Shown here: positions 28,269-36,883 of the stretch, one piece after another
How the letters are laid out: every line of letters starts with the position of its first letter
How positions within the stretch are numbered: the first letter of the stretch is position 1
Assembly: GCF_009720835.1 (NCBI RefSeq)
Contig: NZ_WNKZ01000044.1
Span: forward strand, 1 to 47,350
From: Pseudoduganella buxea
Lineage (GTDB): Bacteria; Pseudomonadota; Gammaproteobacteria; Burkholderiales; Burkholderiaceae_D
DNA: 47,350 nt
Direction of reading: 5' to 3'
The notes under the pieces: model-generated
The model's database searches: none
Seen by the model: the letters and a program-made list of their open reading frames with translations, nothing else
Told to the model about the DNA's origin: nothing
Translations under genes and position numbers: made by a program

Positions 28269-28287
28269 GCAAACGAGCAAGGAAACG

Positions 28288-28944
28288 TCAGGGCTTGCGC
28301 TCCAGGTAGGGCCGGCAGGCGGCCTCCTTGCCGGCGCCGCCATTGCAGATATGCCAGCGACACATGACGGCACCCTGCTTGCCCAGCGGCGGACAGCGGA
28401 TGAAGGTGCGGTCCCGCGCCGCCCTGGCGGCGGCCTGCCGGCGTGGCGCCTGTTTTTTTTCGGCCTTGCGCACCCTGCGTACCGGTTCGTCGCCGTCGGC
28501 CTTGCCATCGGCCCTGACGGTGCCTTCCCCGCTGCCGGCAGCCAGGGCTGTCGTCGTCACGGCAGCCGCCGCCAGGGTGGCCGGGTCGACCAGGCTTTCA
28601 TCGGCGGCGAGCGATGCCGCCGCCGCTTCGGCAGGTGGCTGCGGCGCCACTGCCGGTGTCAGCGACCCCGGTGCACCCAGCGCGGCGGCCTGGCCGACGA
28701 CCTGCAGGCGCCGGTCGACGGTGATGCCATGCACGATCCATGCGGCCACACCTGCCAGCAGCAGCACGACCAGCGCGCCAGCCGTCCATATGGCGTGCTG
28801 GCGGCGGCGTTGCACGCCGAGGAGATCGCGCGGCCCATCCGGCACGGGTGGGGCCGACGCAGTAAAGGAATCGTGCGGCCCGTCCGGCACGGACGGAGCC
28901 GGCTCGGAAAGGGGACCTTCGTCAGGAGGAAGCGTAGTAGCCAT
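28288..28944 (-). CDS. single-pass membrane protein with C-terminal four-cysteine module (copy B)
   Basis: 218 residues from the ATG at 28944; the frame continues upstream but overlaps the NTF2-like gene and loses coding character. Cytoplasmic proline-rich N-terminus, one helix (HAIWTAGALVVLLLAGVAAWIV, about 49-70), an Ala-rich linker with a basic patch (RRVRKAEKKQAPRRQAAARAARDR), and the terminal module RCPPLGKQGAVMCRW then HICNGGAGKEAACRPYL. The module matches copy A at RCP, GAV, CR, C, G, K, AAC and YL with the same spacing. It is convergent with fdhD. No family recognised; periplasmic placement of the cysteines is inferred from the helix and charge pattern. Confidence 0.78.
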   Translation of the reverse strand: MATTLPPDEGPLSEPAPSVPDGPHDSFTASAPPVPDGPRDLLGVQRRRQHAIWTAGALVVLLLAGVAAWIVHGITVDRRLQVVGQAAALGAPGSLTPAVAPQPPAEAAAASLAADESLVDPATLAAAAVTTTALAAGSGEGTVRADGKADGDEPVRRVRKAEKKQAPRRQAAARAARDRTFIRCPPLGKQGAVMCRWHICNGGAGKEAACRPYLERKP

Positions 28945-29009
28945 ACTGGACAGTATTACACCGGCGGCCACCGCGGCGCAACGCCGCGCGTCAGCCGTGC
29001 GCAACCCCG

Positions 29010-29540
29010 TCAGGGCGCTTTCTTGCCACGCGGCAGGGTCGTCTCGGCGATCTGGTGCACCATCAGCCGCCAGCCCCGCTCGTCGCGCACCCAGACGCGG
29101 ATATAGCGTCCCGCCGATATGCCACGCACGCCCTGGCGCACCAGTTGCGTGTGGTAGGTACCGGTGACGATGGCGGCCGTGCCCGTGATGCGGATGTCGT
29201 AGCTGCCGATGTCGTAGGTCAGGAAGCGCAGTTGGCCGCGCTGCAGGGCCAGCAGCATTTCCGTCTTGTGCCGCAGGCGCCCGTTGCTGCCGACGTGGAT
29301 ATGGTCGCTGCTGAGGATGGTGCGCAACGCCATCGCATCGCCCCGGCGGATGGCCTGGAGCCACTCCTGTTCGGCCGTCCATACGGAATCGAGGGCAGCG
29401 GCGTTCGGACCCGCCGTGTTCGGTCCGACCGGTGCCGGCGCGTCCTGCACGGCCATGCGGACAACGCCGTGGGCATTGCCGGGGCACAGGCAACTGGCCG
29501 CCAACAGCGCGGCCGACAGTGACAATTGCATAGGCTGCAT
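29010..29540 (-). CDS. secreted NTF2-like / DUF4440 (SnoaL-type) protein
   Basis: 176 residues with an N-terminal signal peptide (MQPMQLSLSAALLAASCLC, cleavage near NAHG). The rest is an NTF2-like cone-shaped fold of the DUF4440 type: helix AEQEWLQAIRRGDAMALRTILSSDHIHVGSNG, then strands ending YIRVWVRDERGWRLMVHQIAET. These proteins bind small molecules or act as simple enzymes; no catalytic assignment is possible here. GGGGA precedes the ATG at 29540. It lies 65 nt upstream of the four-cysteine protein gene on the same strand and may be cotranscribed with it. Confidence 0.85.
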   Translation of the reverse strand: MQPMQLSLSAALLAASCLCPGNAHGVVRMAVQDAPAPVGPNTAGPNAAALDSVWTAEQEWLQAIRRGDAMALRTILSSDHIHVGSNGRLRHKTEMLLALQRGQLRFLTYDIGSYDIRITGTAAIVTGTYHTQLVRQGVRGISAGRYIRVWVRDERGWRLMVHQIAETTLPRGKKAP

Positions 29541-29762
29541 GAACGTCCCCTGCGGCAGGCGCTTTGCTGGCGGCCGCCGGAACGGCGGCGCGGCCCTGCC
29601 TGCCTGGCCTCATTCTACTGCGGTGCAAGCCACGGGGGCGCGCGCACGGGCCTGACGACTCTGACAGGCGCGGGGCGCGCGCTTACGTGGTCTTGCGCAC
29701 CGAAGGGCGCCTGCGCCCGTGCTATGTTGGGTTTCGCGCAGTGTCCACGGAACCATGCAGCC

Positions 29763-30899
29763 ATGACCTTTGCCAGTGACCAGTTCAACCAGCCGGAGCG
29801 GCTGTCGCCCCTGGCGCAGCACCTGTTGCGCCTGCGCGATACGGTGCTGGACAACTGGACCAATGCCGTCCAGCTGACGATTCCGCCCGCCCGCGCCCTG
29901 TATGTGCCGGTACTGATCAATACCCTGCCCGTGTTCTACGACAACCTGGTGCAGGTGCTGTCGCCCGGCTATCCGCGCTGCGCGGGCGACCCCGGCGACA
30001 ACCTGCCCGCCGCCCATGGCGACGAGCGCGCCCGGCTGACGCAATACAGCCCGCGCGACGTGGTGCGCGAGTACCAGGTCTTCCGCAATATCCTGATCGC
30101 CGCCTGCGTGGCCGACGGCATCGCGCTGCAGCCCAGCGAACATGCGTTGATCAACGAGTTCATCGACAGCGCCATTCAGGAGGCCCTGACAGCCTACGTG
30201 GCACGCCAGAACGAGTTCCGCGAACGCTACCTGGCCGCGCTGGCCCACGATATCCGCAATCCGCTGTCCAATATCGGCATGGCGGCACAGCTGATCCTGG
30301 CGCGCCAGGACAGCGCCGGCGCGCACGCGCTGGCCGGCCGCATCGTCGACAACGTCGCCGCCACCGATACCCTGATCCGCGAAATCCTGGACGGCGCCAC
30401 GGCCTACCACGGCGAGCAGCTGCGCATCGAGCTGGCGCAATGGGACATGCTGGTCCTGGCGCGTGACGTGGCCGGCGCCGTGCCGGGCCACCCCGTCGTC
30501 GTGCAGGGCGACTCCGTGCTGGGCTACTGGTCAGGCGCGCACGTGCGCCGTGCCCTGCAGAACCTGGTGGGCAACGCCGTCAAGTACGGTGTCGACGGCG
30601 AGGCGCCCACGATGCTGGTAAGCGCCACGCATGGCCGGGTGCAGGTCTCCGTGCACAACGACGGCGAGCCGATCGCGCCGGAGCGGCTGCACCAGATCCT
30701 GCAGCCCTTCCAGCGCGCCGCCTGCGGCAGCGAAGGCTGGGGTCTGGGCCTGCACTTCGTACGCAGCGTGGCCGAATGCCATGCGGGCAGCGTCACCGTC
30801 GACAGCTCCGCCGCGCGCGGCACCACCGTCACGCTCGACCTGCCGGTCGATCCGCGGCCGCTGGTCGAGCTCGCGGCCGGCGGCGCCGGCCCCCATTAG
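29763..30899 (+). CDS. sensor histidine kinase with RsbRD-type N-terminal sensor region
   Basis: 378-residue soluble kinase. The N-terminal all-helical domain (about 15-155) resembles the RsbRD/globin-like sensor fold (LRDTVLDNWTNAV; PRDVVREYQVFRNILI). Then come the H box FRERYLAALAHDIRNPLSN (phosphoacceptor His near 161) and HATPase motifs: N box RALQNLVGNAVKYG, a weak G1 (VHNDGEPI) and G2 (SEGWGLGLHFVRSVAECH). No membrane segment is visible. The ATG at 29763 begins the conserved part; the frame open from 29526 lacks homology and is not used. No partner response regulator is adjacent. Its stop overlaps the stop of the convergent FAD oxidoreductase by 4 nt. Confidence 0.9.
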   Translation: MTFASDQFNQPERLSPLAQHLLRLRDTVLDNWTNAVQLTIPPARALYVPVLINTLPVFYDNLVQVLSPGYPRCAGDPGDNLPAAHGDERARLTQYSPRDVVREYQVFRNILIAACVADGIALQPSEHALINEFIDSAIQEALTAYVARQNEFRERYLAALAHDIRNPLSNIGMAAQLILARQDSAGAHALAGRIVDNVAATDTLIREILDGATAYHGEQLRIELAQWDMLVLARDVAGAVPGHPVVVQGDSVLGYWSGAHVRRALQNLVGNAVKYGVDGEAPTMLVSATHGRVQVSVHNDGEPIAPERLHQILQPFQRAACGSEGWGLGLHFVRSVAECHAGSVTVDSSAARGTTVTLDLPVDPRPLVELAAGGAGPH

Positions 30900-32155
30900 A
30901 AGCTGCGGCGCACCAGCGCCCTGGCCTGCCGCGCGCTGTGTTCGACGGTCTCGAAATGCAGTGCCCCGCCGGCGAACCACACGCCGCCCTCCCCTTGCAG
31001 GCGCGCCACCTGTTCGAAGAAGCGCCCCTGCAGGGCTGCCTGTCCCACATGGGGAAAATAGTCCCATTCGCGCCGCAGGGCCACCCTTTCGAGTTGTCCG
31101 CCGGCCCGGGCGACATCGGCCGCCAGCAGCGCCGTCAGATCCGATGGCGTCGCCTGGCCCGGCGCCTGCTGCCAGCCCAGGTACATCGGCGTGGCCGGAT
31201 TGCGGTTGGCCCACGCGTTCATATGGCCGATGCGCGCCGGCCGCTCGTTCTCCAGCAGGAACAGGAACTCGCCCGTGGCCAGGCCCGTGGCGGCGAACGC
31301 GCTGACGACATAGCGGCTGCTGCGCAACTGGCCGAACAGTGCCGTCTCTTCCTCCGTCAAGTCCATGAAGCGGTGCACCGTGTGCAGGGGCGCCGTGACG
31401 ATGGCGGCGTCGAAGCGGTGCTCCGTGCCGGCCACGGTGAGCCGCACGCCGTCGCCGCCGCGTACCAGCCGGGTGACGGGACTGGAAAGCCGCACGTCGT
31501 GCTCGCGCGCCAGCGCTTCCCACAGGCCCTGGAAGCCGTCGGGGAACATGAAGAACTCGCCCGGCAGCAGGCTGCCCTGGACTCCCGGGCGCAGCAGCCA
31601 GCCGATCAGCTTCATCAGGTAAAGCGCCGGCACCGTTTCGCTATGGCCGTAGCCGAAGCCCGTCAGCGCGCCACGCGCCAGTTCGGCCACGGGCGTGAAG
31701 CCGTGCAGCGCGGCGTAGCGGTCGAACGGCAGTTGCAGGTCGTCCGGCACCTCGGCCAGGTCGTCGTCGCACACGGCGGCGCAGCGGGCCAGTGCTTCGC
31801 CATAGCACGCCACCGCGCGGGCGATGGTGGCGCCATCCCAGCGGCTGGCGAGGAAACCGGCCGCGTCGTGGCGCACCCCGTGTTCGTCCAGGAAGCGTTG
31901 CGGCACCGGGTAGGCGGCCCGGCGTATGCCGAAGCGCTCCGCCAGGCCCAGTACCAGCTCGCATTCGGCCGATGCCAGCACGGCGCCCAGTTCGACCACG
32001 CCCGCCGGCGTGGCGACGGAACAGACCTTGCCGCCCACGCGGCTGTCGGCCTCGAAGACCGTGACGTTGGCGTAGCCCAGCTGGCGCAGGGTGTCCGCGG
32101 CCGTCAGCCCGGCGGGCCCGGCGCCGACGACGGCAATGCTGCGGTCTTTTTTCAT
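30896..32155 (-). CDS. FAD-dependent oxidoreductase (NAD(P)-binding / amine-oxidase-like)
   Basis: 419-residue flavoprotein. Rossmann motif AVVGAGPAGLTAADTLRQLG at residues 8-27, the following FEADSRVGGKV, and a C-terminal GGVWFAGGALHFETVEHSARQARALV, where FAD ribityl contacts lie in this fold. The architecture resembles flavin amine oxidases and phytoene-desaturase-like enzymes, which oxidise C-N or C-C bonds. Last gene of the six-gene minus-strand operon; its ATG at 32155 overlaps the thioesterase stop (ATGA), with AAGGA 6 nt upstream. The substrate is presumably an acyl-derived intermediate of the same operon (inference). Confidence 0.88.
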   Translation of the reverse strand: MKKDRSIAVVGAGPAGLTAADTLRQLGYANVTVFEADSRVGGKVCSVATPAGVVELGAVLASAECELVLGLAERFGIRRAAYPVPQRFLDEHGVRHDAAGFLASRWDGATIARAVACYGEALARCAAVCDDDLAEVPDDLQLPFDRYAALHGFTPVAELARGALTGFGYGHSETVPALYLMKLIGWLLRPGVQGSLLPGEFFMFPDGFQGLWEALAREHDVRLSSPVTRLVRGGDGVRLTVAGTEHRFDAAIVTAPLHTVHRFMDLTEEETALFGQLRSSRYVVSAFAATGLATGEFLFLLENERPARIGHMNAWANRNPATPMYLGWQQAPGQATPSDLTALLAADVARAGGQLERVALRREWDYFPHVGQAALQGRFFEQVARLQGEGGVWFAGGALHFETVEHSARQARALVRRSF

Positions 32156-32706
32156 GCACATTCCTTGTCGATCGTGGGGGTCTCGATGCTGGCGCGCAGC
32201 AGCCGGTCCGCTTCGATCCACGCCGCCAGCGCCGGCGGCACGGGCGGCGAAACCGGGTCGATGGCCAGCGCCTCGCACATCTGCGCGCTGCCGACGATGC
32301 CGCGAGGGCCGACGATGCCGCCCTTGGCGTGGCCCGATGCGACGGTGACGCCATCGCGCACGAACTCGAAGCGGATATACGACCAGCGCGCATCCCAGCA
32401 CGTGATGGCGAAACGCAGCGTGTAGCGGCGCAACGGCTTCAGGCCGCGCCGGTAGGCGATCATCGAGCCGCCCAGCATGGGCCGCCAGCCCCGCCGGAGC
32501 GCGTGGGCCATGAAGCCGGCCCGCGTCATGTAAGCCACCAGCGCCAAATCGACGATGGTGAGATAACGGCCATTGTTCATATGGCCGTTCAGGTCGACGT
32601 CGCTGGGCAGCACCGTCAGTTGCAGCTCGATGGTGTCGCCCAGCGTGACCTTCGGCTTGTGCCGCGCGCCCAGCCAGACCAGCAGCAGCCGCCAATACAG
32701 GTTCAT
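32152..32706 (-). CDS. hotdog-fold acyl-CoA thioesterase
   Basis: 184-residue protein of the 4HBT/YbgC-like hotdog group, which hydrolyses acyl-CoA or acyl-carrier thioesters. The diagnostic motif is LPSDVDLNGHMNNGRYLTIVD (about 28-48), with Asp and His in the usual active-site region; a second conserved strand is WSYIRFEFVRDGVTVASGHAKGGIV. The start MNLYWRLL lies 4 nt after the crotonase stop; the longer frame upstream is antisense-like and not used. Fourth enzyme of the acyl operon; it could release the final acid or proofread stalled acyl-CoA. Confidence 0.88.
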   Translation of the reverse strand: MNLYWRLLLVWLGARHKPKVTLGDTIELQLTVLPSDVDLNGHMNNGRYLTIVDLALVAYMTRAGFMAHALRRGWRPMLGGSMIAYRRGLKPLRRYTLRFAITCWDARWSYIRFEFVRDGVTVASGHAKGGIVGPRGIVGSAQMCEALAIDPVSPPVPPALAAWIEADRLLRASIETPTIDKECA

Positions 32707-32710
32707 CGGC

Positions 32711-33481
32711 TCAGGCCGCGTTGGCGACGGGCCTGCGCGCCTGCGCCGCCACGTGCCGCAGCACGGCCTGGGTTTCGGGGCGCAGGAAGGCATCGACGAA
32801 GGCGTCCAGCGGCAGCGCGTCCACGTCCGCGAACTGGTCGGCCAGGTCGCGCCGGGCGATCGCGCGCGTTTCGGCCAGGCCGCGCCGCGGCAGGGCCAGC
32901 AGCTCACGCAGGCGGCCCGACGCCGTTTCCACCACCTGCCCCGGTTCGGCCAGTTCGTCCACCAGGCCCATGGCCAGGGCCTGGCCGGGATCGAGCATGC
33001 GGCCGAACACGAGCATGCGCTCCGCGTGCAGCGCGCCCACGACGCGCCGGATCGCGTACTGGAAGCAGGCCGGCAGCGCGACGCCGACGCGCACTTCGTT
33101 CAGGCCGATATGCCAGGCCCCGCGCGCCATCACGCGGTAGTCGCAGAACACGGCCAGCAGCGCACCGGCCGCCATGCAGTGGCCCGTGATCGCGGCGACG
33201 ATGGGCACGGGCCCATGCGCCATCTCGGCCGCCAGCAGGAACACCTGCTGCCAGTAGTCGCGCACGTCGGCCCGGTCGCCTTCGAGCAGCGCGGCGATGT
33301 CGACGCCGGCCGAGAACACGCCGGGCAGGCCGGCCAGGACGATGCCCCGGGCGCCGTCGTGCCGGGCCTGGACCAGCCCCGCGCGCAAGGCGCGCAGCAC
33401 GGCAACGTCGATCAGGTTGATGGGCGGCCGGGCGATGCGCAGTTCGGCGATGCCGGCTTCGTGATTGAGAATGTCGAACAT
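32711..33481 (-). CDS. crotonase family enoyl-CoA hydratase/isomerase
   Basis: 256-residue crotonase-fold enzyme. Oxyanion-hole segments are LAGLPGVFSAGVDIAAL and AAITGHCMAAGALLAVFCDYRVMA; the GLNEVRVGVALP segment carries one acidic residue in the place used by delta3,delta2-enoyl-CoA isomerases, while the second hydratase glutamate is not evident. So isomerase or another crotonase chemistry is as likely as hydration. The ATG at 33481 starts a typical MFDILNHEAGIAELRIARPP. It sits 26 nt after the diiron oxygenase gene, in the same operon. Confidence 0.9.
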   Translation of the reverse strand: MFDILNHEAGIAELRIARPPINLIDVAVLRALRAGLVQARHDGARGIVLAGLPGVFSAGVDIAALLEGDRADVRDYWQQVFLLAAEMAHGPVPIVAAITGHCMAAGALLAVFCDYRVMARGAWHIGLNEVRVGVALPACFQYAIRRVVGALHAERMLVFGRMLDPGQALAMGLVDELAEPGQVVETASGRLRELLALPRRGLAETRAIARRDLADQFADVDALPLDAFVDAFLRPETQAVLRHVAAQARRPVANAA

Positions 33482-33507
33482 GAAGTCTTTCGCGTTCGTT
33501 CGCAGGA

Positions 33508-34437
33508 TCAGGCCTTGATGATGTTGTACTTCAGGCACCACTCGCGCACGTCGCGGAAGCGCTGCTCGTTCAGGCGCTGGTTGTTGGGCGAGTTGCGCAC
33601 GGCGGCGATGGCCTCGGCGTCGTCCGGCTTGATGGGGAAGTCGAACGACGCGTGCAGCGCGATCTCCGGCATATACGTGTATTCGGCCAGCAGGAAGCCG
33701 TAGCCCTTCTGGAAGAAGTCGCACATCTCCGCAATTTCGCCGGCGGGCGCCGTGTCGAAGTAGTTTTCGCAGACTGTCTTGGCGAACGCGATATGGCGCA
33801 GTTCTTCCGTGTGGTGCTCACGGAACATGGTGCGGGTCAGCGGGTCGATGCCGTCCGTCTGGGTCTGGAAGATCGAGTTCAGCTCGGCGAACCATTCGAT
33901 CAGCAGGTTCCAGCAGATGCCGTACACCGGGTGCTTGCCGGCCAGCTGCTGCTCGAACAGCGAATAGTTCGGGATGTTCTCGGGGTGGCTCCACAGGCGC
34001 AGGCCGGCCGCCTCCAGGTAGCGGCGGAACATCAGCGTGTGCACGATTTCCTCACGCGAGAACACCATCAGGTATTCGCGCACGTCGTCGGTCAGCGCGC
34101 CGTGGTACTTGTTCACGTAACCCACGTACAGCTCGGGCAGGGTCTGCTCCAGCCAGATGAAGTAGGACACGTCGCGGCCCGTCTCCAGCCACAGCACTTC
34201 GTTCTGCTGCTCGGGTGTCAAGGCATCCCAGTACGGCGTGCCGTAGATCCAGCTGGACTCGGCCACCTTGGGGGGTTTCGAGAAATCGATGCCCTGCTCC
34301 CAGTCGACCACCTTGTCCAGGAACAGCAGGTTGCGGTGCGAGGCATTGATCAGGGTGCGCACCGTCTTGCGGCTGCGTTCGTTCAAGACGATGGGGTTGG
34401 CGGCGACTGGCTGTACTGCGGTGATGCTGGCTTCCAT
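33508..34437 (-). CDS. AurF-like diiron oxygenase
   Basis: 309-residue helical non-heme diiron protein that resembles the AurF (p-aminobenzoate N-oxygenase) family. The iron ligand pattern is visible: E97 in WLEQTLPELY, E129-E130-x2-H133 (SREEIVH), E181 in LLIEWFAE, H208/H209 and E211-E212-x2-H215 (HHTEELRH). Family members oxidise arylamines to nitro groups or hydroxylate or desaturate acyl substrates. Next to an acyl-CoA ligase and crotonase, an acyl-CoA substrate seems plausible (inference). GAAGGAG precedes the ATG at 34437. It is the least ordinary enzyme of the operon. Confidence 0.87.
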   Translation of the reverse strand: MEASITAVQPVAANPIVLNERSRKTVRTLINASHRNLLFLDKVVDWEQGIDFSKPPKVAESSWIYGTPYWDALTPEQQNEVLWLETGRDVSYFIWLEQTLPELYVGYVNKYHGALTDDVREYLMVFSREEIVHTLMFRRYLEAAGLRLWSHPENIPNYSLFEQQLAGKHPVYGICWNLLIEWFAELNSIFQTQTDGIDPLTRTMFREHHTEELRHIAFAKTVCENYFDTAPAGEIAEMCDFFQKGYGFLLAEYTYMPEIALHASFDFPIKPDDAEAIAAVRNSPNNQRLNEQRFRDVREWCLKYNIIKA

Positions 34438-34504
34438 GCTGTTCTCCTTCGGGTTTTTGGTATTGGTATGTCGGGAAACGTGCTGCAGCTTCGGTGGTGC
34501 TGGT

Positions 34505-36190
34505 TCAGGCGGCGACGGCTTCGTCGCGCAGTTCGCGGCGCAGGATCTTGCCCACATTGGTCTTGGGCAGGGCGTCGCGGAATTCGATGTACTTCGGCTT
34601 CTTGTAACCGGTCAGCTGTTCGCGGCAGTAGGCCATCAGGACTTCGCTGGTAAGGTTCGGGTCCTTGCGAACGACGAACAGCTTGACGGCTTCGCCGGCG
34701 GCGGCATCGGGCACGCCAACGCAGGCGCATTCGAGCACGCCGGGGTGGGCCGCGACGACACCTTCGATCTCGTTCGGGTAGACGTTGAAGCCCGAGACGA
34801 GGATCATGTCCTTCTTGCGGTCGACGATCTTCACATAGCCCCGCTCGTCCATGATGCCGACGTCGCCCGACTTGAAGTAGCCGTGCGGCGTCATGACCTT
34901 GGCCGTCTCGTCCGGGCGGTTCCAGTAACCGGCCATCACCTGCGGGCCGCGGATGGCGATCTCGCCGGCCTGGCCCACCGGCACGGGGCGGCCGTCGTCG
35001 TCCAGGATCGCCACTTCCGTCGACGGCACCGGCAGGCCGATGGTGCCGGAGAAGGTGTCCAGGCCGGGCGGGCACAGGGTCGCCGTCGGCGACGTCTCGG
35101 AAAGGCCATAGCCTTCCAGGATGGGCGAACCGGTGACCTTGCGCCAACGGTCGCTGACCACTTCCTGCACGGCCATGCCGCCGCCCAGGGTGATGCGCAG
35201 GCCGGAAAAATCGACCTTGGCCAGGTCCGGCTGGTTCAGCAGGCCATTGAACAGCGTGTTCACGCCGGGGAAGAAGTTGACACGGTACTTGGACAGTTCG
35301 CGCACGAAGCCGGGCATGTCGCGCGGGTTCGGGATCAGGACGTTCATCGCACCCCAGCGCGCGCCCATCAGCATGCAGGCATTGAGCGCGAGGATGTGAT
35401 ACAGGGGCAGCGCGCACATCGTCACCAGGCCGCCGCCTGCGGCATCGCGCAAGGTGGGGCCGGCCCACGCGTCGTTCTGCAGCATGTTGGCGATGACGTT
35501 ACGGTGCGTGAGCGTCGCCCCTTTCGACAGTCCGGTGGTGCCGCCCGTGTACTGCAGGAAGGCGATATCGTCATGGCCCAGCTCTACGGGCACCGGCGCC
35601 ATCGAACCTCCTTCGGCCAGCGCGCGCTTGAACGGCACGGCGCCGGGGAGCTCATAGGCGGGCACCATCTTGCGCACGCGGCGCACGACGAAGTTGACAA
35701 GGGTGCCCTTGCCCAGGCCCAGCATATCGCCCATCGTGCCGACCACCACGTGGCGCACAGCCGTACGGGAGAGCACCTTCTCCAAAGTGACGGCGAAGTT
35801 CTCCAGCAGGATGATGGCCTCCGCGCCCGAGTCGCGCAGCTGGTGTTCCAGTTCGCGCGGCGTGTACAGGGGATTGACGTTGACCACCGTGCAGCCGGCG
35901 CGCAGGATGGCCGCCACCGCCACCGGATACTGCAGCACGTTCGGCATCATCACGGCCACTCGTGCGCCCTTGCGCAGTCCCCGCCCCTGCAGCCAGGCCG
36001 CCAGGGCCCGCGAAAAGCGGTCCAGTTCGCGGTAGGTCAGGAAGCGGTCCATGCAGGCGTAGGCGCGGCGCTCGCCGAACTTGGCGAACGATTCCTCGAA
36101 CAGGTGCACCAGCGAGCGATACTGCGCCGGGTCGATGGTGGCGGGTACGCCGGCGGGATACGATCCGAGCCAGATCGGTTCATTGTTCAT
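34505..36190 (-). CDS. long-chain acyl-CoA ligase (FadD-like)
   Basis: 561-residue ANL-superfamily enzyme that activates a carboxylic acid to acyl-AMP and then acyl-CoA. P-loop-like motif YTGGTTGLSKGATLTHRN (about 208-225), A5-type motif EGYGLSETSPT, A7 (YFKSGDVG), A8 (IVDRKKDMILVSGFNVYPNEIE) and the C-terminal lysine motif LPKTNVGKILRRELR. Length and motifs match FadD. Its start overlaps the HxlR gene by 11 nt, and the diiron oxygenase follows after 67 nt. In the operon it is the likely entry step. Confidence 0.95.
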   Translation of the reverse strand: MNNEPIWLGSYPAGVPATIDPAQYRSLVHLFEESFAKFGERRAYACMDRFLTYRELDRFSRALAAWLQGRGLRKGARVAVMMPNVLQYPVAVAAILRAGCTVVNVNPLYTPRELEHQLRDSGAEAIILLENFAVTLEKVLSRTAVRHVVVGTMGDMLGLGKGTLVNFVVRRVRKMVPAYELPGAVPFKRALAEGGSMAPVPVELGHDDIAFLQYTGGTTGLSKGATLTHRNVIANMLQNDAWAGPTLRDAAGGGLVTMCALPLYHILALNACMLMGARWGAMNVLIPNPRDMPGFVRELSKYRVNFFPGVNTLFNGLLNQPDLAKVDFSGLRITLGGGMAVQEVVSDRWRKVTGSPILEGYGLSETSPTATLCPPGLDTFSGTIGLPVPSTEVAILDDDGRPVPVGQAGEIAIRGPQVMAGYWNRPDETAKVMTPHGYFKSGDVGIMDERGYVKIVDRKKDMILVSGFNVYPNEIEGVVAAHPGVLECACVGVPDAAAGEAVKLFVVRKDPNLTSEVLMAYCREQLTGYKKPKYIEFRDALPKTNVGKILRRELRDEAVAA

Positions 36191-36686
36191 GCTTGTTGGT
36201 CTCCTCTCTCATGCGCATCAAAGCGTGCGTCTTTTCATCGGCGGCGGGGCCCGCCACCGTGTCGATCTCGGCGGGCGTCAGGGCCCGTCCGTCGGCCGCG
36301 AGGATGCCGACACCGGCAACCGGCAGCCCCGTGGCCTTTTCCACCATCGTCAGGCGCGCCCCCAGCGGGTTGGGCGCCCATTTCTCGCCCCACAGGGTCA
36401 TCGCGGCCAGCACCGGGTACAGCGAAAAGCCCTTTGCCGTCAGCCGGTAATGCACCACCCGCGCATCGGTCGCCGACACCTCGCGGCTGAAGATCCCGCT
36501 CTCCACCAGCCGCGCCAGCCGCCGCGTCAGCACATTGGTGCTGATGCCCAGGTCGCGCTGAAAGTCCTGGAAGCGGCTCATGCCGCAAAAGGCATTGCGC
36601 AAGATGACAAAAGTCCACCATTCGCCCACCTGCTCCAGCGTCTGCGCGATGGGGCAATTCATTTCAACAAACGAGCCCTTGCTCAT
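36180..36686 (-). CDS. HxlR family transcriptional regulator
   Basis: 168-residue winged-helix regulator. MNCPIAQTLEQVGEWWTFVILRNAFCGMSRFQDFQRDLGISTNVLTRRL is the typical HxlR N-terminus, with a conserved cysteine (C11) used as a redox or electrophile sensor in some members; the wing follows (GIFSREVSATDARVVHYRLTAKG). A C-terminal extension of about 60 residues is less conserved. First gene of the six-gene operon, overlapping the ligase start, so it very likely controls the operon and itself through the dyad just upstream. Confidence 0.93.
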   Translation of the reverse strand: MSKGSFVEMNCPIAQTLEQVGEWWTFVILRNAFCGMSRFQDFQRDLGISTNVLTRRLARLVESGIFSREVSATDARVVHYRLTAKGFSLYPVLAAMTLWGEKWAPNPLGARLTMVEKATGLPVAGVGILAADGRALTPAEIDTVAGPAADEKTHALMRMREETNKHEQ

Positions 36687-36725
36687 GCTGTGTCCTTTAC
36701 AACGTTGAATTTACTTTATGGAAAC

Positions 36726-36744
36726 CACTCTCTTTAAACAAGTG
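36726..36744. promoter_or_regulatory. candidate HxlR operator and promoter region
   Basis: Imperfect dyad CACT-N3-TTTAAA-N3-AGTG in the AT-rich stretch 40-60 nt before the HxlR start. On the minus strand a TTGTTT and a TAAAGT hexamer 17 bp apart overlap it, so binding would block transcription. Found by eye only. Confidence 0.4.
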
Positions 36745-36883
36745 AATTTTTAGTGGCCCGACTCTAGGTTTTTTGGTAACAAAAGCACGAGCGTGCGGCT
36801 GCGGGTGGGTGACGGCGGGGAAAATGAAAAATGCCGGCATAAGCCGGCGTCGATGGATGTTGCGTGGTAGCCGCGCGGCGGGG

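Noticed and set aside
32711..33481. DSF synthase (RpfF) identity for the crotonase beside a FadD-like ligase
   Set aside because: The protein is shorter than RpfF and lacks the two-glutamate pattern I would expect; general crotonase is the safer call.
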